Below, one piece after another: positions 35,097 through 41,850 of a DNA stretch of 64,000 nucleotides; position 1 is the first letter of the stretch, and each line of letters begins with the position of its first letter. The stretch spans positions 372,001 to 436,000 of the forward strand of contig DASXGW010000004.1 of NCBI GenBank assembly GCA_036488875.1, written 5' to 3'. The translations under genes were made by a program, and so were the position numbers. The stretch is from Candidatus Baltobacteraceae bacterium (GTDB lineage Bacteria > Vulcanimicrobiota > Vulcanimicrobiia > Vulcanimicrobiales > Vulcanimicrobiaceae). Below the pieces are notes generated by a model. It saw only the letters and a program-made list of their open reading frames with translations, was not told the origin of the DNA and ran no database searches.

Positions 35097-35770
35097 GCTG
35101 CGTGCTCTTTCATCATGCGTGCGAGCCGGCCGTCGAGCCGCAGCAAACGAAATCCGTGAATGAGGAAGGCGGCGATCGCCGTCGGAACGGCCCAGATCGC
35201 CAACTGCAGCGGATCGAGCTTCGTGTGGTAGCTCGCGTTGACGTAACCGGTGATGAGCAAGATCGAGCCGATCGCGACGAAGCAATCCTCGCCGAAGAAC
35301 GCGCCGATCGTATCGGCTGCGGCGGCGTGCGCTTTGACGGTCTCGGTGACCCGGTCGGGCGTATGGCCGTGCGCGCGCATCACCGCGCCTTCGGCCATCG
35401 GATAGATGACCGGACGCACCATCTGCGCGGCCCCGCCGATATTGAGCCCGAACGCGATCGTCACTTGCCGAATGGCGAGATAGAGGAGCAGCAATCGTCC
35501 CGCGGTCATGCCCGCCGCCTGCGCGATGAGCCGCTTGGCGTGCTGACGCAAACCGTAATGCTCGAGCAATCCGATGACGGGCACCACGATGAACGCGAGC
35601 GTCACCGACCGGCTGCTTGCAAAACCCGAGCCGAACGCGTCGAGAATGTGCAGCGGACTGATGCCGCCCAGCAACGCCGAGACGATTCCCGCGACCATCA
35701 CCACGAGCAGCGGATTGAAGCGCAGCGCGAAGCCAATGACGACTACTGCGACGCCCAGGAGAACGATCAT
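35093..35770 (-). CDS. DUF969 membrane protein (transporter-like subunit)
   Basis: 225 aa with six or so membrane helices. Family blocks: GFALRFNPLLVVMVAGIVSA, VTLAFIVVPVIGLLEHYGL, FGLNIGGAAQMVRP and the conserved FFGEDCFVAIGSILL. It forms the partner of DUF979 in the inner membrane. The gene lies 9 bp downstream of the phospholipase-type gene and overlaps the DUF979 start by 4 bp, so stoichiometric synthesis of the pair is expected. The helix pattern recalls carboxylate or gluconate-type ion transporters. The substrate is unknown. Confidence 0.93.
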   Translation of the reverse strand: MIVLLGVAVVVIGFALRFNPLLVVMVAGIVSALLGGISPLHILDAFGSGFASSRSVTLAFIVVPVIGLLEHYGLRQHAKRLIAQAAGMTAGRLLLLYLAIRQVTIAFGLNIGGAAQMVRPVIYPMAEGAVMRAHGHTPDRVTETVKAHAAAADTIGAFFGEDCFVAIGSILLITGYVNASYHTKLDPLQLAIWAVPTAIAAFLIHGFRLLRLDGRLARMMKEHAA

Positions 35771-35779
35771 GGCGCGACG

Positions 35780-37366
35780 CTAATCGCCGTCGTCGCGGGG
35801 CGCGATCTCCCGCACCCAGCGCGACGCGCCGCGAACGCTCGCCGGAATGTCCGCCTTGCCGGGCAGGTAGTTGCAGCGCAAGTAGCTCGGGAAGGGAATC
35901 TTGGTAAATTTCTGCGGCGCCTGATTGAAGTTGAAGAAGCCGTTGAGATTGTTGAGGTACGGCGAAGCATCGGTGGCGCCGAGCGAGCCGAGATTGAACG
36001 TCTGCTCGACGAACTTGTTGAGCGTCGCGAACTCGACGTTGGTGTGCACGACTTGCCCGCTATTGACGTAGGGCGAGATCACGAGCAGCGGCACTCGGAA
36101 GCCCGGGCCGACTTGATCGCGCACGACGTACGGCGCAACGTGATCGTAGAAGCCGCCCCAGTCGTCCCAGAAGACGAATATGGCGGTCGACTTCCAATCG
36201 GGACTCGCACCGATCGCATTGATCGCCTGCGCGACCCACGTTGGTCCGCAGTCTCCGAACGGAATGCCCGGATGATCCGACGTGTACGGTCCCGGCAGAA
36301 TCCACGTGATACTCGAGAGCGGTATGCCGCCGCTTTCGTCGCCGACGAACGTATATTGCTGCGCGCGGAAGTGCGTGCTGTTCGCGAGCAGCGGCGAATA
36401 GAGACCATAATCGGAGTAGCAGTCGGCCATCTTAGAGGCGTCGGGCCAGATCGACGGTTTGGCGTGGCGGATCGTATAGTTCGCGTCGAGACCGACGATG
36501 CTCGAGCACATCGAGTAGGCGTAGAGCTTCCAGCTGACGTTCTTTGCCAAAGCGAGATCGGCGATCGACGGATAGCCGCCGTGCTGACCGAAGCACGGCG
36601 CCGGGCCGGCCGGCTGCGCCGGCGGCGCGGTGTAAGCTCCCGTCATAGAATTTAAACTGTAGGTCATCGTGCCGGCCGGCGAGTCGCATCCCCACGGCGT
36701 GTAGACGCAGAAGTCGTGCAGCAATCCGCAAGAGATCTTCTTTGATGGAAACACCGGCGCGTCGACCGTGCCGTGCGACTGCGACGAGAAGATGTATTGG
36801 TGCGCCGTGTACGACTCGCTGTTGTGGCCCATAAAGAAATGGTCGCCAAGCGCGTAGTGCTTGGCGATGAACCAGTACGGCGCAACTTCGGAGCGATTGA
36901 CATACGAATAGATCGTGCCCACGCCGACCGGTTTGGGGTAGCCCTTTTGCTGGATGGCGTTTTGATCGAAGCCGTTCATGCGGCACGGCGACGGCTGTCC
37001 GACCTGCCAGGGCGGCGGCGACGGCGCGTTGCACGCCGTCATCCATTGAAAATGGTAGTTGTTGGGGTCGCCGCCGGAAAACACCGGCTTCTCGAGGTTG
37101 ACCTCGTTGAGCGCGAGCTGCTTGCCGCTGCTCGTCTGCCCGAACGATACCGCGTCGGCTCCGGGAAACGGATTGGGCCCGCCAAAGATGTTATCGAACG
37201 TCCGATTCTCCTGAACGATGAACACGACGTGCTGAATTTTATTGTCATCCTGACCGTGGCGAAGCAAAGTCGAAGGACCACTCGCCGGCACGACCGGCGA
37301 CGTCGGACTATGCGAACAGCCAACGACCAGTAGCGAAGCAAAAACAGCGAGCAACGAGTTACGCAC
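35780..37366 (-). CDS. Phospholipase C / acid-phosphatase-type phosphoesterase lipoprotein
   Basis: 528 aa. GTG 37366 is chosen because a perfect AGGAGG lies 7 nt upstream (overlapping the stop of the carboxypeptidase gene) and because it opens a lipoprotein signal ending LLVVGC. The longer ORF is non-homologous. Phosphoesterase-family (PF04185) blocks: HVVFIVQENRTFDNIFGG (metal-binding Glu-Asn), GHNSESYTAHQYIFSSQSHG, and FVFWDDWGGFYDHVAPY with metal-binding Asp and His. Members hydrolyse phospholipids or phosphomonoesters outside the cytoplasm. Phosphate or lipid scavenging is a reasonable guess. It is in an operon with the cell-wall carboxypeptidase upstream. Confidence 0.88.
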   Translation of the reverse strand: MRNSLLAVFASLLVVGCSHSPTSPVVPASGPSTLLRHGQDDNKIQHVVFIVQENRTFDNIFGGPNPFPGADAVSFGQTSSGKQLALNEVNLEKPVFSGGDPNNYHFQWMTACNAPSPPPWQVGQPSPCRMNGFDQNAIQQKGYPKPVGVGTIYSYVNRSEVAPYWFIAKHYALGDHFFMGHNSESYTAHQYIFSSQSHGTVDAPVFPSKKISCGLLHDFCVYTPWGCDSPAGTMTYSLNSMTGAYTAPPAQPAGPAPCFGQHGGYPSIADLALAKNVSWKLYAYSMCSSIVGLDANYTIRHAKPSIWPDASKMADCYSDYGLYSPLLANSTHFRAQQYTFVGDESGGIPLSSITWILPGPYTSDHPGIPFGDCGPTWVAQAINAIGASPDWKSTAIFVFWDDWGGFYDHVAPYVVRDQVGPGFRVPLLVISPYVNSGQVVHTNVEFATLNKFVEQTFNLGSLGATDASPYLNNLNGFFNFNQAPQKFTKIPFPSYLRCNYLPGKADIPASVRGASRWVREIAPRDDGD

Positions 37367-37376
37367 GAGAATCCTC

Positions 37377-38912
37377 CTAATAGTCGCGCCAGAGCATGGC
37401 AGAGATCGTGCCTTCGTCTTGGAAAACGTGAACGACGTCGGGAATACCGGTGATGGCGACGTTATTAACGACGACCTCATACGTTAAGTGTCGGCCGCTC
37501 TTGGTCGTGATGTAACCGGCGAAGGCTTGGCCTTTGAGGACCGGGCGTCCCGACGCGTCGGCGTCGACCCACGTTCCGGTTTTCGCGTGCACGTTGCCGG
37601 CAGCGCCGGCGAGCGTCGGATCCTTTGCAAAGTCTTTGACGAAGGCGAGCGATCCGTCGACGCCGAGAATCGGCAGAGCGTTATAGAGCGTGGAAAACGC
37701 CGGGCGGCGCTGCAGTGCCTGCAGCATCTGGATCACGGCGCCGCCGCTTGCCGACGAGTCGCCGCCGCCGCTGCCGTCGACGAAGTGATATTGACTGCTC
37801 GGAATGCCGAATCGCGCTGCGAGATTCTTGCGTTCCGCGACGAGCGCGTTGGGCATCGAGTCGACGTGCTTGGTGAGTCCCCACAGCACGAGGCTCGTGT
37901 CGGCGCCGATGTTGTAGCTGATCTTCAGCACCAGCTTCGCGTTGTCGGACTCCGGCAGGCCGTTGAGCCGTGCGACTTGACTCGTTGCGAGGTACGACCC
38001 TCGCAGCGGCAGCAGCGCAACGGGATTCGGCTCGACGTTGCGCGCGTCGACGCGCACGCCGGCGGCGCCGAGCTGCTCGATGAAGACCGTGCGCGCGTAG
38101 TTGCCGGGTTGCACGATGCGCACCATCCGCACGAGCTGCGGCGTACCGGTGAGCGGCGGAACGAAGGTGCTCGGAAGCGACCCGGTCACGGCAACGTTGC
38201 AGTTCGGCGCGCCGATGCAGGCGGGAAACTCGGGCCCGATCTTGAGCGTATCTTTCGATCCGGGCGCGCCGACGCGCAGCTCGTTCGCGACGTGCAGCGC
38301 CGCGGAGACCGGTCGCGTCGCCATCTGTGCCGGGCTGCCCGGCGTGCCGCCGGGGGTGATCGAAACGTCGACCGCGTCGTCGTTGACGAAGATCGGCGCA
38401 ACGCGAAACTCGCCCCGAAAGTCGAACGGTTTGAAGAGCCGGTCATCGACGATGATCTCGCCGGTGACGCGGCGAATGCCGGCGCTGCGCACTTGCTGGG
38501 CGAGCTTCGCATAGCCCGCTAGCGGGTTCGGCGGCGTAAGCACGGCGTTGCCCAGACTATCGGCTTCGTTGTGATCCCAGTTGCTGATCGCGATCGAGCC
38601 GTCGGGATTGGTGCGGCCGCCCATCGTCAGATCGCCCGACGCGACGAGGATCAGATTGCCGTGCAGCACGCCTTTTACGATCGGGCCCGTGCGATAGACC
38701 GGCGTGTCGTAGGTTTTGTTGGGGCCGACCGCGTCGAGCAGCTCGCCGAGCGTGAACACCTTGCGCACCGACCCGATGAAGAGCTGTTTGCTCGAGTTGA
38801 CGTTGAGGAGCACCTTCGAGCCGTCGAGCACGCGCAGCCCCCACGTCGCATGTGCGTAACGCGGCTGATGCATAACGGAAAATAAGGAAATCGCCAATAA
38901 TAGTCCGTGCAT
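37377..38912 (-). CDS. dacB: D-alanyl-D-alanine carboxypeptidase/endopeptidase (PBP4, peptidase S13)
   Basis: 511 aa from ATG 38912, which has AAGGAG 5-6 nt upstream. The longer frame to 38966 was not used. S13 motifs: SVRK at residues 48-51 (SxxK nucleophile), SYNIGADTSL (SxN), and HAKTGTW (KTG). A domain insert between the first two motifs, usual for PBP4, is present (~residues 75-320). The signal peptide is weak (MHGLLLAISLFSV). The enzyme trims or cleaves peptidoglycan cross-links in the periplasm. It is the first gene of the long minus-strand run and is divergent from the borosin-like operon, 115 bp away. Confidence 0.9.
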   Translation of the reverse strand: MHGLLLAISLFSVMHQPRYAHATWGLRVLDGSKVLLNVNSSKQLFIGSVRKVFTLGELLDAVGPNKTYDTPVYRTGPIVKGVLHGNLILVASGDLTMGGRTNPDGSIAISNWDHNEADSLGNAVLTPPNPLAGYAKLAQQVRSAGIRRVTGEIIVDDRLFKPFDFRGEFRVAPIFVNDDAVDVSITPGGTPGSPAQMATRPVSAALHVANELRVGAPGSKDTLKIGPEFPACIGAPNCNVAVTGSLPSTFVPPLTGTPQLVRMVRIVQPGNYARTVFIEQLGAAGVRVDARNVEPNPVALLPLRGSYLATSQVARLNGLPESDNAKLVLKISYNIGADTSLVLWGLTKHVDSMPNALVAERKNLAARFGIPSSQYHFVDGSGGGDSSASGGAVIQMLQALQRRPAFSTLYNALPILGVDGSLAFVKDFAKDPTLAGAAGNVHAKTGTWVDADASGRPVLKGQAFAGYITTKSGRHLTYEVVVNNVAITGIPDVVHVFQDEGTISAMLWRDY

Positions 38913-39027
38913 AGGGGCTCCTTCGCCATGCCGCAAGCGGACGCCCGGCGCGGCAGGCATGCGCACGTTTAGCGGCTAGGAGATTGGGCTATCGCTCGGG
39001 GAGCATAGCGAGCACAAGGGGACAGCC
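38913..39027. promoter_or_regulatory. 115-bp divergent intergenic region between dacB and borosin-like operon
   Basis: Holds the ribosome binding sites of both flanking genes (AAGGAG for dacB, AAGGGGA for the 91-aa gene) and presumably two divergent promoters. No palindrome or convincing -35/-10 pair stands out. Confidence 0.4.
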
Positions 39028-39303
39028 ATGCCGCATCCGCGACTCACACACTATCTCCTGAAGCTCGCGACCGATCCCGACGAACTCGAGCGGTACAACG
39101 CTGCCGATGAAGACGAGCGTCGTGGTCTGTTGAAGGCCGCCGGCCTCACGCCCGAACAATGCGATGCATTGGCGAGCGCCGATTCCGCTCGCATCACCGA
39201 TGAAGTGATGCTCGAGATGCGAAGCGGACCCAATCCGGCCGGCGGCATGCATTACACGATCCAAGTGCTGCTGGATCTTCACCCGTGCAAAAAGCCCAAG
39301 TAG
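39028..39303 (+). CDS. Candidate split-borosin precursor peptide (LigA-like/BBD helical leader plus C-terminal core)
   Basis: 91 aa with an AAGGGGA ribosome binding site 8 nt before ATG. Residues 5-55 are a compact helical domain (LTHYLLKLATDPDELERY, then LLKAAGLTPEQCDALAS). This has the same layout as the borosin-binding domain of bacterial split-borosin precursors, which are often mis-annotated as LigA-like. A Gly/Pro linker (SGPNPAGG, 66-73) leads to a hydrophobic, beta-branched tail MHYTIQVLLDLHP (74-86), the likely core that would receive backbone N-methyl groups, and then a basic end CKKPK. The 3' 19 bp overlap the methyltransferase gene. Assignment rests mainly on that neighbour. Confidence 0.75.
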   Translation: MPHPRLTHYLLKLATDPDELERYNAADEDERRGLLKAAGLTPEQCDALASADSARITDEVMLEMRSGPNPAGGMHYTIQVLLDLHPCKKPK

Positions 39304-40082
39304 CGAGCGGTTCGCTATGTGCCGTCGGTATCGGGATTCGCGCGCCCTTGCAAACCACCAACGAGACCGCGGAGCGCATCGCACGGGCCGATAAAGTCTT
39401 TTCACTCGTCGCCGATCCGGTTGCGGAACTGTGGCTGACGAACCTCAACGCGAACACCGAGTCGCTCTCGGTTCTGTATCGTACCGGAGTCGAGCGCAGT
39501 CGTACCTACGCCCAGATGGTGGATCGCATCCTCGATGCGGTTCGTGACGGGTTGCGCGTGTGCGCGGTATCGTACGGCCACCCCGGCGTCGCAGCCTATC
39601 CGCTGCACGAATCCGTCAGGCGTGCGCGCGGTGAAGGCTTTGCCGCCGAGATGCTCGCCGCCGTTTCCGCCGAGGATTGTCTGTTCGCCGACTTGGGCAT
39701 CGATCCGATTCACGGCGGCTGCCGCAGCTACGAAGCCACGGACTTTCTGGTGTTCGGGCGCGCAGCCGATCCCGCGAGCAACCTGGTGCTCTGGCAGATC
39801 GGTGCGATCGCCGAACTGTCGTACCAAACCAGTCGCGACGCGTGGAATCCGCACGGCTTAGCGGTGCTGACCGACGTGCTGCTGCAAACCTATCCGGCGG
39901 AGCACGAAGTCGTGGTGTACGAGGCGGCGCGCTTTGCGGCGTGCGCGCCGAAGATCATGCGCGTGCCGCTTGCGCATCTAACGCGAGCCGGCGTCACGCC
40001 GCTGAGCACGCTTTTCGTGCCCCCGTGCGAGCTTTCCACCGTCGACCAAACGATGCTGCGCCGATTGCGGATGCACGCATGA
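39285..40082 (+). CDS. Borosin-type peptide alpha-N-methyltransferase (SAM-dependent, tetrapyrrole-methylase fold)
   Basis: 265 aa from GTG 39285, the only usable start nearby. It aligns throughout with the SonM/OphMA type: GSLCAVGIGI (SAM loop), FSLVADPVAELWL, TYAQMVDRILDAV, CAVSYGHPG, AEMLAAVSAEDCLFADLG, DP...GGCRSYEATDFL, LVLWQIG, EHEVVVYEAA and PLSTLFVPP. The four active-site residues known from OphMA map to Y65, R71, Y75 and Y97. The loop between Y65 and R71 is three residues shorter. The enzyme should methylate backbone amides of the preceding peptide using S-adenosylmethionine. Cobalamin or siroheme methylases share the fold but lack the SAED...FADLGIDP block. The stop overlaps the next start (ATGA). 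Confidence 0.88.
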   Translation: MQKAQVASGSLCAVGIGIRAPLQTTNETAERIARADKVFSLVADPVAELWLTNLNANTESLSVLYRTGVERSRTYAQMVDRILDAVRDGLRVCAVSYGHPGVAAYPLHESVRRARGEGFAAEMLAAVSAEDCLFADLGIDPIHGGCRSYEATDFLVFGRAADPASNLVLWQIGAIAELSYQTSRDAWNPHGLAVLTDVLLQTYPAEHEVVVYEAARFAACAPKIMRVPLAHLTRAGVTPLSTLFVPPCELSTVDQTMLRRLRMHA

Positions 40083-41809
40083 ACCGGTTGCTGCGCATCG
40101 CCGTGGTCCTCGTCGTGGGTGTCTGGATGCTCGGGACGGCGGCACCGCACGTGGCGTGCGTGTGGAGCGCGTGTCCGTCGATCGGCCTTACGCCCAACTT
40201 CGACGGCGTGGTAGGCGCCGTCGACGACGGATCGCCCGCGGCCAAAGCGTCGATACAGCCGGGCGATCGTATCGCGGTTCCGATTCCGCGCGACCTCTAT
40301 CGCGATCCGCCGGTGACGGTAACGTTCGGCGTGATTCACAACGGCGTCACGCGCACGGTTACGCTCGTGCCGGAGGCGCAGTGGCTCGGCGTCGACCTTC
40401 GCCTGCTCGCGCTCAGCGCATCGTACCTCCTGTTTTTGGTGGTCGGGTCTGCGGTGCTCTTGATGCGCCCGAGCGCGATGACGTGGATATTCTACTTGTA
40501 TTGCGTCGTGCGGCGCTTCGGCGACCTCGGCCTGTATTTGCCGGGGCCGGACGACTGGTATTGGGCAAACTACTTTCTGCTGGCCGCCATCGGCGGCGCC
40601 GGTTGTCCGCTGGTTGCCATGTTCGCGCTGCGCTTTCCCAACGATCGGATGGACGGCTGGCGCAAACCGGTCAACGCCGTTGCCGTCGTATTGGCGATCG
40701 TGCTGCCGATCGCGTGGTTTTCGATTTTTTGGCAGTTGAACGGGCGGGGCTTGCCGGTGGGGACCGCAGAAGCGCGGCTCGCGTTCTTTACGTCGATCCT
40801 ATACCTCGGCGCTGCGGCGATCTTCGTCGTGACCTTGCTGCGCAGTCACGGCGACGAACGCCAGCGGATTCGCTGGATCCTCGTGTTTCCGATCGTGCTG
40901 GTCATGCGCGTGATTGCCATCGATTTGCCCTACGGACTGCCGGAATGGTATTCGGGTTTCTTGACCGCACTCGGCGCGCTGATTCCACTGACGGTCGCCT
41001 ATGCGATTATCCGGCGGCGCGTCTTCGATATCGAGTTTGCGATTAGCCGCGCGGTCATTTACGGCGCGATCACGTCGATCGTTGCGGGAACGTTTATTCT
41101 GCTGGACTGGGTCATGTCGGCGCAGTTCAGCCAGTCGCGGCTGACCTTGACGGCGGAGATCATCGTGGCGCTGGCGTTGGGATCGTGGCTGAACATGCTG
41201 CACAAAAGCGTCGACCGGTTCGTGGACGGCACGTTCTTTCGTGCGCGGCACCTGTCTGAGAAGCGTTTATCGCGCGCCGCCTCAGCGGTAATGCGCGCGG
41301 AAACGCACGAGGCGGTTGACCGGTTTCTCGTTCACGAACCGGTCGAAGCGCTGAAGCTAACGTCGGCCGCGCTCTTCCATCGCGCCGGCGACGAACCGCG
41401 TTTCCTGCGCGACATGTCGGTGGGCTGGAACGACGCCGACGTGACCGAGCTGACCGGCGACGATCCGCTCGTGCTGCATTTGCTGGCCGAAGGCGAGCCC
41501 GTGCGCCTGGCCGACGTCGCGTGGTCGACGGGCAGTATGCCTAGCGTCGGTCATGCCGTACTGGCGACGCCGGTGATGCTGCGCGATGAGCTGGTGACGA
41601 TCGTCCTCTACGGACCGCACCGTAACGGCGCCGACATCGATCCCGACGAAGTGCGCAGCCTCACGCACCTCACGCAAAGTGCGGGCGCGTCGTACGATCA
41701 CATCGACGCGCGCGCCTTGCGCGAGGAGCTCGAGGCGCTACTGCTGCAGTGCCAGATCAAGGATCGCGAGCTGGCGGCGCTGCGAACGAAGGCGGGCTCG
41801 ATCGCCTAG
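40079..41809 (+). CDS. PDZ / multi-TM / GAF-like sensor without kinase domain
   Basis: 576 aa. An N-terminal membrane anchor is followed by a PDZ domain (VVGAVDDGSPAAKASIQPGDRI, residues ~42-63), a bundle of about 7-8 membrane helices, the linker RRRVFDIEFAISRAVIYGA, and a cytoplasmic region (VDRFVDGTFFRARHLSEKRL) leading into a GAF-like domain and a coiled coil. The linker resembles that of histidine kinases, but no DHp or ATPase domain follows. Start ATG overlaps the methyltransferase stop by 4 bp, so it is translationally tied to the borosin-like pair. It may sense or export-control the product, or act as a signalling partner; this is inference. Paralog at 52995-54815. Confidence 0.75.
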   Translation: MNRLLRIAVVLVVGVWMLGTAAPHVACVWSACPSIGLTPNFDGVVGAVDDGSPAAKASIQPGDRIAVPIPRDLYRDPPVTVTFGVIHNGVTRTVTLVPEAQWLGVDLRLLALSASYLLFLVVGSAVLLMRPSAMTWIFYLYCVVRRFGDLGLYLPGPDDWYWANYFLLAAIGGAGCPLVAMFALRFPNDRMDGWRKPVNAVAVVLAIVLPIAWFSIFWQLNGRGLPVGTAEARLAFFTSILYLGAAAIFVVTLLRSHGDERQRIRWILVFPIVLVMRVIAIDLPYGLPEWYSGFLTALGALIPLTVAYAIIRRRVFDIEFAISRAVIYGAITSIVAGTFILLDWVMSAQFSQSRLTLTAEIIVALALGSWLNMLHKSVDRFVDGTFFRARHLSEKRLSRAASAVMRAETHEAVDRFLVHEPVEALKLTSAALFHRAGDEPRFLRDMSVGWNDADVTELTGDDPLVLHLLAEGEPVRLADVAWSTGSMPSVGHAVLATPVMLRDELVTIVLYGPHRNGADIDPDEVRSLTHLTQSAGASYDHIDARALREELEALLLQCQIKDRELAALRTKAGSIA

Positions 41810-41850
41810 TTTGGACGCTTCCTGGACGCGGCCGAAGCTAGCATAGGGTC

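Noticed and set aside
35102-36655. Plus-strand ORF (517 codons) opposite DUF969 and the phosphoesterase
   Set aside because: Spans two genes on the other strand, low-complexity charged sequence, no ribosome binding site or family motif.
39285-40082. Uroporphyrinogen or precorrin methylase as product of the middle operon gene
   Set aside because: Fold is shared, but the SAED...FADLGIDP block, the four borosin active-site residues and a precursor-like neighbour fit a peptide N-methyltransferase better. No cobalamin or heme genes lie nearby.
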